Shown here in pieces: positions 35,413 to 44,890 of a stretch of DNA of 48,847 nt (its first letter is position 1; the number at the start of each line of letters is the position of its first letter). A program made the translations under genes and the position numbers. The notes beneath the pieces were generated by a model. The model did no database searches and was not told the DNA's origin. It saw only the letters and a list, made by a program, of their open reading frames with translations. Source of the stretch: Synechococcales cyanobacterium S06 (GTDB lineage Bacteria > Cyanobacteriota > Cyanobacteriia > Cyanobacteriales > JAABRE01); NCBI GenBank assembly GCA_011391125.1, contig JAABRE010000037.1, positions 1 through 48,847 on the forward strand, in the 5' to 3' direction.

Positions 35413-37752
35413 ATGCTTTTAATACTTTTTAAATTAGGAACAGGAAATTTCCAGAGCGGTTTTTCTGAATTGAAACTTCAGTTATGGGAAAAAAATATCT
35501 CAATTCCCATACAATTAGGAGCTAATTTATCGGCCAATTTAAAATTAAGTGAACTTTATCAACGTTGGCAAAATTTATATCGGGCAATTTCTAAAATTAA
35601 CATTAATCGTAACCATAATTTTGACATTGAATTTGATGAAGATGATATTACCAAAGTATCCGATCAAGAATTTCAACAAATATCTGAACAGTTAAAATAT
35701 GAGTTAAATTTGTGGTTAAATTCTCCTGTTTTTGCTTCTTTGGAAGCTAAATTACGCTCTTTTCTTAATCTTACTGATGAAATTCGTTTTGTCATTGAAA
35801 CTGAAGCAGAAGAATTACGTCGTTTTCCTTGGCATTTATGGGATTTTTTTGATGATTATCAGGGAGCCGAAATTGCTTTAAGTCCTTCTGAATATGGCCG
35901 AATTAATACCATTAGTAAACATAGTAATAAGGTGAGAATTTTAGCCATTTTAGGGAATAGTAACGGTATTAATCTTGAGGAGGATAAATTATTTTTAAAT
36001 ACGTTACCCGATACAGAACTTATTTTTTTAATTGAACCTTCTCGTAGTCAATTAAATGAGTTTTTATGGGATGAAAATGGCTGGGATATTCTCTTTTTTG
36101 CTGGCCATAGTTGGAGTGAAAATAATTCTCAAACTGGTTATTTGGCAATTAATTCCCAAGATAATCTTACTATTCCTCAGTTAAAAAATGCCTTAAAAAA
36201 TGCCATTAATAATGGTTTAAAGTTAGCGATTTTTAATTGTTGCGATGGTTTAGGTTTAGCTAAACAATTAGCATCTTTACATATTCCGCAAATGATTGTG
36301 ATGCGATTTGATGTGCCTGATTTAGTCGCCCAGAAATTTTTAAAACACTTTTTACAAGGTTTTAGTAATGGTAAATCTTTTTATCTAGCTGTTAGGGAAG
36401 CTAGGGAAAAATTACAAGGATTAGAAGATCAGTTTCCCTGTGCTAGTTGGTTGCCTGTTATTTCTCAAAATCCGACACAAATTCCGCCTAATTGGACAAG
36501 TTTAACTCATAAATTCTCGAAAAAACCTTCTCAATACTTGAAATTAAGTAGGGTATTAACTATTAGTTTAATTATTAGTTTATTAGTAATGGGAATCCGT
36601 TGGTTAGGCTTTTTTCAAAGTTTAGAGTTAACAACTTTCGATTATTTTATGGGTCATAAACCGACTCAATCTGCTGATTCTCGTTTATTAATTATTGGTG
36701 CAGATGAAGATGATATTAATATTAATAATTATGGTTATCCTTTACCAGATCAAGTTTTATTACAGCTTTTACAACAATTACAATCTTATCAACCAAGGGC
36801 GATCGCCATTGATATTTTTCGAGATCAACCTACTGGTTTTAATAATAGTAAAGATTATCAAAAATTAACCGCATATTTAAAAGAAAATCCCAATATTATC
36901 ACTGTTTGTAATCTGGGCAATAAGCTTAATCAAAGTGTCGCTCCACCTCAAAATCTTCCCAGAGAACAAATAGGTTACGCTGATTTATATGATGATTCTG
37001 CTTTAAATAATAATCAAGATGACACCATTCGCCGTTATTTATTAACCCATAATGCTGATACTTTAACAACTCCTTCTCGTTGTCAAACGGATTATTCTTT
37101 AGCTTGGCATTTGGCTTATAAATATTTAATCAATCAAGGAATAAATGTCGAAACAGTAGGAGATAATTGGCAATTTGGCGCCGTAATTTTTAAACCTTTA
37201 GAAAAGAGAAGTGGTGGTTATCAAAAATTAGATGCTGGAGGTAATCAATTATTAATTAATTATCGTAATACCTCTCAAATTTCTCAACAGTTAACCATCA
37301 AAAATGTGTTAGAAGAAAAACTGTTTTTTAATCCGAATTTGGTCAAAGATAAAATAGTTTTGATTGGTATTACTGCTGATAGTGTGCCGGATTTACATGA
37401 TACACCTTTGGGCGAAATTCGAGGTATTTATATTCACGCTCAAGTTGTCAGTCAAATTCTTGATGCTGTGGAAACCCAAGGGAAAAATCTGCTCTGGTGG
37501 TTTCCCCAATGGGGTGATTTATTATTTATTAGTTTTTGGGGGCTGACTGGCGGATTAATTCAGGGCAATTTTCAGCGACGAATCTATCAATTTGGGGCCG
37601 TTAGTTTAGCGGTTTTAATATTATTTGGTGGCAGTTGGTGGAGTTTTACTCAAGAGTTATGGTTGCCATTAATTCCCGCTAATTCGGCGTTATTATGTTC
37701 TGTTATTTTAGTGGAAATGAAAAAAAATATTATTTATTTGCCTAAAGAATAA
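35413..37752 (+). CDS. CHAT-CHASE2 membrane protein
   Basis: A 779-residue protein joining a caspase-like peptidase to an extracytoplasmic sensor. About 1-150: helical region. About 170-355: CHAT domain with catalytic-type His232 in FFAGHSW and Cys276/277 in FNCCDGLGLA. About 378-398: a membrane helix (LTISLIISLLVMGIRWLGFF). About 400-695: CHASE2 domain (ELTTFDYFMGHKP, LLIIGADEDDININNYGYPL, DKIVLIGITADSVPDLHDTP, GIYIHAQVVSQIL). About 700-775: further membrane helices. Topology suggests a periplasmic CHASE2 sensor controlling a cytosolic CHAT peptidase. Next to DUF1822 and sigma-like genes on the same strand, it probably forms one operon with them. Confidence 0.9.
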   Translation: MLLILFKLGTGNFQSGFSELKLQLWEKNISIPIQLGANLSANLKLSELYQRWQNLYRAISKININRNHNFDIEFDEDDITKVSDQEFQQISEQLKYELNLWLNSPVFASLEAKLRSFLNLTDEIRFVIETEAEELRRFPWHLWDFFDDYQGAEIALSPSEYGRINTISKHSNKVRILAILGNSNGINLEEDKLFLNTLPDTELIFLIEPSRSQLNEFLWDENGWDILFFAGHSWSENNSQTGYLAINSQDNLTIPQLKNALKNAINNGLKLAIFNCCDGLGLAKQLASLHIPQMIVMRFDVPDLVAQKFLKHFLQGFSNGKSFYLAVREAREKLQGLEDQFPCASWLPVISQNPTQIPPNWTSLTHKFSKKPSQYLKLSRVLTISLIISLLVMGIRWLGFFQSLELTTFDYFMGHKPTQSADSRLLIIGADEDDININNYGYPLPDQVLLQLLQQLQSYQPRAIAIDIFRDQPTGFNNSKDYQKLTAYLKENPNIITVCNLGNKLNQSVAPPQNLPREQIGYADLYDDSALNNNQDDTIRRYLLTHNADTLTTPSRCQTDYSLAWHLAYKYLINQGINVETVGDNWQFGAVIFKPLEKRSGGYQKLDAGGNQLLINYRNTSQISQQLTIKNVLEEKLFFNPNLVKDKIVLIGITADSVPDLHDTPLGEIRGIYIHAQVVSQILDAVETQGKNLLWWFPQWGDLLFISFWGLTGGLIQGNFQRRIYQFGAVSLAVLILFGGSWWSFTQELWLPLIPANSALLCSVILVEMKKNIIYLPKE

Positions 37753-37815
37753 TCGGTTCATAATTAAATTTTTCAGCTTTGTACCTCACTCAAAAAAGGT
37801 CTTATTTTCCCTGAT

Positions 37816-40608
37816 TTACTGCCAATTACCCACTAAAACATAAGCTCCCCAATCATAAGGTTCATTTTGATATTTTTCCCCATTAATCTCTTTATAAATA
37901 AGGGCTTTTTGTGCTTGATGTAATGCTTCAGCTTTGCTTAAACCTCGATTCAAATTTTCATAAAATTGGCTAATTAAAGGGAGAGTATATTCATCACTAA
38001 CTCGCCATAAACTAGCCAATGTGCTTTGTGCTCCTGCTCTAATTGCTAAACCTGCTAATCCTAAAGTAGCACGATTATCCCCTGATGCTGTTTGACAAGC
38101 ACTTAAAATTAATAGATCGATCGCCTTATTTTTTCCCTCATTTCTTGACCTTAATAAATTATTAATATCATTCTGTCTTAATAACTTTCCATAAGCTAAT
38201 AAATAGGTTTGTTGGGGATCTGAACTGAAATTTCCATGGGTTGCTAAGTGTAAAATTGAATAATCTCCTTGGGTTAATTTTTGCTGCAATGATTCTTGCG
38301 TAAACTGTTCATTGATAAGAGTTTCCGTGGTTGCTAATTGTTTAATTTCATCTAATTCAGCTTCCGTATTAAGGGAGGAAAATTTTATTTCTTCTACTTC
38401 TAAAGCTTTACTAATAGCTGCTCCTAAGACTTTTACTTGTTGAAAAGAATCCTGTAAATTTAATAATTGAGAAGTAGGTAAAAGGGCTAAAGCATAATTT
38501 TTTTCTACTAAATATTCTTGGTTTTCACTATCATATAAAACTGCCATTGGGACATTACGCAATACTCCATCTAAAACAAATATTAAACTATCTATTTCTG
38601 AAGATTTTTCTAAAGAATTTATCACCGGTTGAATTAGCCATTGATATATTTTAGTGGAGTTTTCTCGTAATATTTCAGGATTACGTCTGGCGATCGCCTT
38701 TCTTAATTTTTCTACGGTTTCTTCCACCTCAATTCGACTTACTTGATTAACTTGATATTGTAAAGGTTGATTGGGTAATTTATAAATCACATCCAAACTA
38801 TTTTCTAACATTATAGGATAAATAAAAACAGCAGTACCTAACTGATTAAAAGTTTCGGAATTACTGGTTAATGTACCTAAATCACAATTCAAGAAATTTT
38901 CCAATTCTGCTAACTGTAAAGAATCAATTAAATTAACTGCTGATTCCAAGGTTTCTTGACTAGGAATATCACCTTCAGCAGTTAAAAGTAACTTAACTAA
39001 TTGACGATAAACTGGTTCGACATTATCACGAAAAGAAAACTGTACATCCGCAGTAATTCCTAATAAATCACTGCGGACTTTTTGCAGGGATTTAACAGCA
39101 TTTTGATAGGAAGATATGGCCTCAAAATTTCGGTTTTTACGAGCATAAATTCTACCTAATTGCCATTGCCACTGATAAGCTATACTAGGAAAATTACTAG
39201 GTTGTGCAGCTAATAAAGCTTGCTCTGTAAAGTTTTGAGCCTTTATTAATAATTTAGAATTATCAGGATTATCTAAACTTAAATACTCATAAAAACTCCC
39301 CAGATTACCATTAGCATAAGATAAGGAACGCTGATCTTGTAAATTTTCGGCTTCTCTTTTTATTTGAAGTAGAATTTTCTCAATTTCAGCTTGTTGATTC
39401 ACGTCTGAATTATTGGTTAAGGCTAATTTATTTTGAGATTTTAAGGCGAAAAAACTGGGATTTTTACTATTAATATTAGTAGCAATTTTTTCGGTTTCTA
39501 AACAAGATAAATGTCTAGCAAAATTAAGTTTTGCATAAATATTAGCTTGACTGGGAACTAATTTAGTTAAGTCGATGGTTGAGAATATTTGTTCTGCTTC
39601 CTTGAGTTTAGCTGATTCAACCAATAAATTAAATAAATTTATTTTTGCTTTTAAAATGTCAGTTGATTCTGCATTAAGATTAATAACTTCTTGATAACTA
39701 TTTTCCGCTTTTTGATAATAGTTTTGAGCGGAATTTGTTCCCGAATTAATTTGACATTCCCAAGGTAATTTCTCATAAGAATGAGAAATCGACGAGCGAT
39801 TAGCTTCTATTTTACCTAAAGACCAGTAAGTATTTCCTAAACTTAATAAACTGGAATTTATCTCTTTTTTAGAGTTAATTTGTTTAGCTAATTCTAAGCT
39901 TTTTTGTAATAATTTTTCCGACTCATTTGACTTTCCGATCGCTGGCAATACTTCTGCTAAACTTTGTAATCCTTGAATTTGAATTGGTAAAGAATTTTGA
40001 GCTAAATCTTCTTGAATTTGCCTTACTAGATTAGTAGATTGTTCATAATTTCCTAATATTTGTAAAGCTTTGACTCGATTAATTTTATTACTAATAACCC
40101 CTTGATTATTATTTAATATTTGAAAGATATCTTCCGCTTTTTGCCAATTTTCTAAAGCTAAATATGTCTCTCCTTTTTGAAATAATAAACGGCCATAAAT
40201 ATTTAAAGTAGAAGCAATAATATTTTGTTCTTGTTTCGTAAAATTAGTAATCTTAGTTTCAGGATTATAAGCTAATAAAGCTAAACTTTTGGCGATCGCA
40301 TCTTCAGCTTTTTCCCAGTTTCCTAACTGTTGATAACCTAAAGATAAATTACTTAAAATAATTGCTTGTTTAAGTTTATCTTTTTGCTCATCAAAAATAA
40401 CAAGTGCTTGTTCTAAATCAGTAATTGAAGCCTGAAATTGACCTAAATCATAGTATTTTTTACCACTTTCAACTAATTCATTAGCTCCATTTTGTACTGA
40501 TTGAACTGATTGATTTTGAGTATTAACAGCTAAGACAGAAGTCTCAACAACTAAAATACCGATACAAAAAAAAATTAATAAACGCCAATATCTTTTAAAT
40601 AAGTTCAT
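37816..40608 (-). CDS. TPR-CHAT protein, secreted or membrane-anchored
   Basis: A 930-residue protein. Residues 1-27 are a signal peptide or anchor (LLIFFCIGILVVETSVLAV). About 40-520 contains many TPR units (ELVESGKKYYDLGQFQASIT, LSNLSLGYQQLGNWEKAEDA). The C-terminal CHAT domain (about 630-930) has the His motif DYSILHLATHGNF and the Cys motif LLILSACQTASGD followed by GLAGLAIRAGAQSTLASLWRV, the classic pattern of active CHAT peptidases. It is divergent from the TPS transporter gene with 47 bp between starts. This pairing is common in cyanobacterial FHA loci. It may process or regulate the exported protein, or act in a cell-death or conflict response. Substrate unknown. Confidence 0.9.
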   Translation of the reverse strand: MNLFKRYWRLLIFFCIGILVVETSVLAVNTQNQSVQSVQNGANELVESGKKYYDLGQFQASITDLEQALVIFDEQKDKLKQAIILSNLSLGYQQLGNWEKAEDAIAKSLALLAYNPETKITNFTKQEQNIIASTLNIYGRLLFQKGETYLALENWQKAEDIFQILNNNQGVISNKINRVKALQILGNYEQSTNLVRQIQEDLAQNSLPIQIQGLQSLAEVLPAIGKSNESEKLLQKSLELAKQINSKKEINSSLLSLGNTYWSLGKIEANRSSISHSYEKLPWECQINSGTNSAQNYYQKAENSYQEVINLNAESTDILKAKINLFNLLVESAKLKEAEQIFSTIDLTKLVPSQANIYAKLNFARHLSCLETEKIATNINSKNPSFFALKSQNKLALTNNSDVNQQAEIEKILLQIKREAENLQDQRSLSYANGNLGSFYEYLSLDNPDNSKLLIKAQNFTEQALLAAQPSNFPSIAYQWQWQLGRIYARKNRNFEAISSYQNAVKSLQKVRSDLLGITADVQFSFRDNVEPVYRQLVKLLLTAEGDIPSQETLESAVNLIDSLQLAELENFLNCDLGTLTSNSETFNQLGTAVFIYPIMLENSLDVIYKLPNQPLQYQVNQVSRIEVEETVEKLRKAIARRNPEILRENSTKIYQWLIQPVINSLEKSSEIDSLIFVLDGVLRNVPMAVLYDSENQEYLVEKNYALALLPTSQLLNLQDSFQQVKVLGAAISKALEVEEIKFSSLNTEAELDEIKQLATTETLINEQFTQESLQQKLTQGDYSILHLATHGNFSSDPQQTYLLAYGKLLRQNDINNLLRSRNEGKNKAIDLLILSACQTASGDNRATLGLAGLAIRAGAQSTLASLWRVSDEYTLPLISQFYENLNRGLSKAEALHQAQKALIYKEINGEKYQNEPYDWGAYVLVGNWQ

Positions 40609-40655
40609 AGATTAAAGTACAATTATAAAGTTTATATTCAGATCATTTTTATCTT

Positions 40656-42416
40656 ATGTTTAAATTTAGTATATGTCAGTTTAGCGGACTTTTGATAATT
40701 TCTTTGAGCAATATTTTCATCGCTACCCCAACCTTAGCACAAAGGGAATTAGAACCTACAAATATTAATCCCTTACAAGATTTAATACCCCCTCAACAAC
40801 CACCAAGCTTACCAGAGCAACCATTACCAACACCTAATGAAGAAATATTACTAACTCCTCCATCTGTGAATCCCATTCCCGAAATTCCCGAAACCACAAA
40901 AACTATTACCGTCACTGAATTTGAGTTTACAGGAAATACAGTTTTTTCTACTGCTGAATTAGAAAGTCAAGTAACTGCTAATTTAACAAATAAACCGCTT
41001 AATTTAACCCAATTATTGCAAGTTTCTAATGATATTGCTAAATTATATTCCGAAGCAGGATACACCACATCAGGAGCCGTAATTTCTATTCCTGAAATCA
41101 CTCAAAATGAAGGCCAAGGAATAGTCAGAATCGAAGTAATAGAAGGTACATTAGCAGAAATAAATGTTACCCCCATAAATGAATCAGAAAGATTAAAACC
41201 CAACTATATTCGATCTCGAATTGCGGTAAGAGTTGGTAAACCACTTAATATTATTAAACTCCAAGAAGCCTTACAATTATTACAATTAGAACCAATTATA
41301 AAAGTTGTTTCTGCTCAATTAATAGATGGAACTAAACCAGGTACAAGTATTCTTAATGTCCAATATGCTACAGATAAAACTTTTAAATTAGAGGCCTTAT
41401 TAGATAATTATAAATCCCCAAGTGTAGGCACTTTTAGCCGTGGTTTAGCAATAGAAGAAAGTAATTTTTTAGGATTAGCTGATACAATTAGAGCCGAATA
41501 TTATAATACTGATGGCAGTAATAATTTTGAAACATCTTATTCAATTCCCTTTAATCCTTACAACGGTAATGTTAAATTTAGTTTTCGTACAATTAACAGT
41601 AAAGTTATTACCCCAGAATTTGAACAATTTAATATTAAATCAGATTATCAACAATACAAATTAACGATACGTCAACCAATTTATCAAACTCCAGAAACCG
41701 AAATTAGTTTAGGTCTAACATTTGATCGACAAGAAAATAGTGGGTCAATTGATGGGCAAAAATTTCCCTTATCTCCAGGAGCAAATCTACAAGGAAATAC
41801 CGAAATCTCAACCGTAAGATTTTTTCAAGAATGGTTAAAACGTAACGACAAAGAAATAATTGCAGCTAGTTCTTCTTTTAATTTTGGAATTAATGCTTTT
41901 GGTGTGACAGAAGCTTTTGATAAAACAGTTAATTCCCATGCTCCTAATAGTAATTATTTTATGTGGCAAGGACAAGTTCAATATGTGCATTTATTCGCTC
42001 CAGATACTTTGATTTTAGCCAGAGCTAATCTTCAATTAAGTGATCAGACAATGCTACCTTTAGAGAAATTTGTATTAGGTGGTTTTGGGACAATTAGAGG
42101 TTATTCTCAAAATTATCGTTTAACAGATAACGGTCTAATTGTTACAGTTGAAGGACGTTTACCAATATTGAGAAACCCTCAAAAGGACATGGTTTTACAA
42201 TTAATTCCTTTTCTCGATTTTGGCACTGGTTGGAATAATAGTACACCGGTTTTAACACCGAATACTTTAGCTTCCATCGGCCTTGGATTATCCTTTAAAT
42301 ATAGTGATATTATCAATATTCGTTTAGATTATGGTATTCCTTTAACTGAAGTTAAAGATAGTGGTAATACTTGGCAAGAAAATGGACTTACTTTTTCCGT
42401 CGTTATTACTCCTTGA
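40656..42416 (+). CDS. ShlB/FhaC/HecB-type two-partner-secretion outer-membrane transporter
   Basis: TpsB of 586 residues that exports a TpsA protein through the outer membrane. Signal peptide at 1-28 (IFIATPTLAQ), a proline-rich linker at about 40-80, a POTRA_2 domain at about 85-160 (VTEFEFTGNTVFSTAELESQ, SEAGYTTSGAVISIPEIT), a second POTRA-like part, then a 16-strand barrel from about 245. Barrel signatures: FVLGGFGTIRGYSQNYR (the VRGY-type loop that plugs the pore), and the ending IRLDYGIPLTEV. The final residue series ends FSVVITP rather than the usual Phe. The likely cargo is the FHA-type protein at 26937, 9 kb away on the other strand. Confidence 0.92.
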   Translation: MFKFSICQFSGLLIISLSNIFIATPTLAQRELEPTNINPLQDLIPPQQPPSLPEQPLPTPNEEILLTPPSVNPIPEIPETTKTITVTEFEFTGNTVFSTAELESQVTANLTNKPLNLTQLLQVSNDIAKLYSEAGYTTSGAVISIPEITQNEGQGIVRIEVIEGTLAEINVTPINESERLKPNYIRSRIAVRVGKPLNIIKLQEALQLLQLEPIIKVVSAQLIDGTKPGTSILNVQYATDKTFKLEALLDNYKSPSVGTFSRGLAIEESNFLGLADTIRAEYYNTDGSNNFETSYSIPFNPYNGNVKFSFRTINSKVITPEFEQFNIKSDYQQYKLTIRQPIYQTPETEISLGLTFDRQENSGSIDGQKFPLSPGANLQGNTEISTVRFFQEWLKRNDKEIIAASSSFNFGINAFGVTEAFDKTVNSHAPNSNYFMWQGQVQYVHLFAPDTLILARANLQLSDQTMLPLEKFVLGGFGTIRGYSQNYRLTDNGLIVTVEGRLPILRNPQKDMVLQLIPFLDFGTGWNNSTPVLTPNTLASIGLGLSFKYSDIINIRLDYGIPLTEVKDSGNTWQENGLTFSVVITP

Positions 42417-42795
42417 TCATAACTTGACTTATTTTTTTATATTTCTAATTAGGTTTTTTAAAACTAAGACAAAATTAGGGAACTATTTACTCAGAAAAAC
42501 AGAGTTTTGAACACAAAATTACTAATTGATAGAGTGAACAATTTTGGATAAGCTATTACCCATTTAAACTGGACTTTTGTAGCGGGCAATATGCCTGCAC
42601 TCCAAGACTTACACGTTTTTGTTTGCGTCTAGCAATTTAAATGATTAACAGCTTATTATAGCATTTTCAGTTGACATTTTGCCTCTCTTTCCCCCCTCTC
42701 CCATTGGGATGAGGGGGTAGGGGGGTGAGGGGTATCTCACTTTTAATCAGAAAGTGCTATATCTCAATATTTAAAGATTGTTCACTGCTCCATGA
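42417..42795. other. Intergenic region with a MITE
   Basis: This 379-bp gap separates the convergent TPS transporter and rimI genes. It contains a 105-bp MITE at 42657-42761; the rest is AT-rich, with no open frame or RNA gene that I recognise. Confidence 0.5.
42657..42761. repeat. 105-bp MITE with TATAGCA ends
   Basis: Left end TATAGCATTTTCAG and right end TTTAATCAGAAAGTGCTATA are imperfect inverses. The interior has complementary C-rich and G-rich tracts. Its right half matches 33600-33647 inverted. Confidence 0.75.
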
Positions 42796-43338
42796 TTAAT
42801 ATAGCCAATTATGCTGCCCTATTTTGCAGATTATTTGTTCTCGCCAATGGGTTAAGTTTTGTTGAAATTCGGGGTAATGTAATTGAGAGCGCCACAAAAT
42901 CAACGCATCTTCCCCTGTTTGAGGATAATAGTTTTTGCGTCGGCCAGCGATTTTAAAACCAAATTTTTCGTAGAGGGCAATGGCGACTTGATTTCCTGCC
43001 CCAACTTCTAAGGTTGCTCTTTCTAAGCCCCTTTTCACCGCATTTTCAAGTAAACTGAGTAATAATAACTGCCCTAAACCTTGGCCTTGATAATCAGGGT
43101 GTACTAATAAGATGGTAATGTGTGCTTCTTCTAGGATTGACCATAAACACCCATAACCAATGATCTTGTCCTCAGAATTAGGTAAAGATAAGGCTAAAAA
43201 GGAACTATTCGGACTTTCAATTTCGGTTTTATATGCGTCTTTACTCCAAATTCCACCTAAATATAGGTTATCTAGCTCAACAAGATGGGGTATTTTTTCG
43301 ATGGTCAGGTAGTTAAGGGAGATTTTTGTTAAAGTCAC
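42796..43338 (-). CDS. rimI: Ribosomal-protein-alanine N-acetyltransferase (GNAT)
   Basis: GNAT-fold acetyltransferase of 180 residues, slightly longer than the E. coli RimI (about 148). The acetyl-CoA motif is LLVHPDYQGQGLGQLLLLSL (about 75-95), with the following NQVAIALYEKFGFKIAGRRKNYY typical of RimI (the conserved Tyr-Glu-Phe-Gly-Phe element and Tyr near the end). RimI acetylates the N-terminal alanine of ribosomal protein bS18, although cyanobacterial homologues may have a wider substrate range. It is divergent from lysA with 55 bp between starts, the same neighbourhood as in other cyanobacteria. Confidence 0.88.
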   Translation of the reverse strand: MTLTKISLNYLTIEKIPHLVELDNLYLGGIWSKDAYKTEIESPNSSFLALSLPNSEDKIIGYGCLWSILEEAHITILLVHPDYQGQGLGQLLLLSLLENAVKRGLERATLEVGAGNQVAIALYEKFGFKIAGRRKNYYPQTGEDALILWRSQLHYPEFQQNLTHWREQIICKIGQHNWLY

Positions 43339-43393
43339 TAGCTTAAATTGTACACTGGAGATAATGTTTGTAATTTAAAGATACGATCTTACT

Positions 43394-44785
43394 ATGACTT
43401 TCACCCCTGTTAAACTCCCTGATTCTGGTTTAAAATATTTGCCAAAATCAGCTGATTCAGCTAGTTCGCCGAATCAGCAATTGTTACCGATTACTGCTAA
43501 GGTAAATGAACATGACCATTTAGAAATCGGTGGCACTGATGTTACTACTTTAGTTGAGCAGTACGGCTCTCCTTTGTATATTTTAGATGAAGAAACCCTC
43601 AGAACTACTTGTCGTCAATATCGGGATGGTTTTAAAAAATATTACCCCGGTGAATCTCAAGTTATTTATGCTTCCAAAGCTTGGAGTTGTGTCGCTGTTT
43701 GTAGTATTATCGCCAGTGAAGGTTTAGGTTTTGATGTGGTTTCCGGTGGTGAAGTTTATACGACTTTAAAAGCTGGTGTAACTGGTAACAAAATGTATCT
43801 TCATGGTAATAATAAATCCGCTTCAGAATTACTTTTTGCGGCTCAAAATAACTGTACAATTATCATTGATAGTTGGTTAGATTTGGAAAATTTGGTAAGT
43901 TTAGCTGACCAAATTCAAGAGTTACCAATTAGGATCATGTTACGGTTAACTCCTGGGATTGAATGTCATACCCATGATTATATTAAAACTGGACATTTAG
44001 ACAGTAAATTCGGTTTTGATCCTAACCAAATTGAAGCGGTTTTTGCTTTTGTTAGTAAACAATCTTGTTTCAATTGTATTGGTCTTCATGCCCATATCGG
44101 TTCACAAATCTTTGAACGCCAACCCCATCAAGATATTGCTGAGGTTTTAGTTCAATGGGCGGTCAGAGCTTCTGAATATGGCTTAAACATTGAAGAATTA
44201 AATATCGGTGGTGGTTTAGGTATTTGTTATACTGAAGCAGATGATCCACCGAGTATTGATGAATGGGTTAAAGCAGTCTCAGAAGCTATGGTAAAAGCTT
44301 GTCAATCGGCTAATATAGCTTTACCAAAATTACTCGCTGAACCAGGGCGATCGCTGATTGGTTCTTCTTGTGTAACAGCTTATACCATCGGTAGTCGTAA
44401 AGTTGTCCCCGAAATTCGCACTTATCTGTCTGTGGATGGTGGAATGTCTGACAATCCTAGACCGATTACCTATCAATCTGTTTATCGTACAGTGGTAGCT
44501 AACCGGATGTCAGCACCTTTAGAAGAAACCATCACCATAGCTGGCAAACATTGTGAATCCGGCGATGTCTTGATTAAAGATGCTGAGTTGCCACATACTG
44601 AAACTGGAGATATTCTGGTAGTAATGGCCACAGGAGCTTACAATTACAGCATGGCTTCTAATTATAATCGCATTGGCCGCCCAGCCGCGGTGGTAGTCAA
44701 AGACGCAGAGGCCAATTTAATTTTGCGTCGGGAAACTTACGAGGATTTATTACGTCAGGATTGTCTCCCGGAAAGACTAAGATAG
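43394..44785 (+). CDS. lysA: Diaminopimelate decarboxylase
   Basis: PLP-dependent decarboxylase converting meso-diaminopimelate to L-lysine, the last step of lysine synthesis; cytosolic. At 463 residues it carries a cyanobacterial N-terminal extension of about 30. The PLP lysine is Lys95 in IYASKAWSCVA. Other signatures are GLHAHIGSQIF, NIGGGLGICY, LLAEPGRSLIG and CESGDVL (catalytic Cys), ending with ATGAYNYSMASNYNR. It is upstream of cdaA and uppS on the same strand, linked through a gap of about 105 bp that contains tandem repeats. Confidence 0.95.
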   Translation: MTFTPVKLPDSGLKYLPKSADSASSPNQQLLPITAKVNEHDHLEIGGTDVTTLVEQYGSPLYILDEETLRTTCRQYRDGFKKYYPGESQVIYASKAWSCVAVCSIIASEGLGFDVVSGGEVYTTLKAGVTGNKMYLHGNNKSASELLFAAQNNCTIIIDSWLDLENLVSLADQIQELPIRIMLRLTPGIECHTHDYIKTGHLDSKFGFDPNQIEAVFAFVSKQSCFNCIGLHAHIGSQIFERQPHQDIAEVLVQWAVRASEYGLNIEELNIGGGLGICYTEADDPPSIDEWVKAVSEAMVKACQSANIALPKLLAEPGRSLIGSSCVTAYTIGSRKVVPEIRTYLSVDGGMSDNPRPITYQSVYRTVVANRMSAPLEETITIAGKHCESGDVLIKDAELPHTETGDILVVMATGAYNYSMASNYNRIGRPAAVVVKDAEANLILRRETYEDLLRQDCLPERLR

Positions 44786-44828
44786 TTGACAGTTAATTAA
44801 TAACTGAAATTTGATCCTTGATCACGAT

Positions 44829-44873
44829 TAACTGATAACTGATAACTGATAACTGATAACCGATAACTGTTAA
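44829..44873. repeat. Tandem AACTGAT-type repeats
   Basis: About four and a half units of TAACTGATAACTGA in the gap between lysA and cdaA. Same family as 26745-26823, in inverse orientation. Confidence 0.75.
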
Positions 44874-44890
44874 TTGGGAAAAGATGAATT

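Noticed and set aside
35413-42416. Idea that the CHAT genes form a known CRISPR-linked (Craspase-like) system
   Set aside because: No Cas7-11, Csx29 partner or repeat array is present; the neighbours are TPS and DUF1822 genes.
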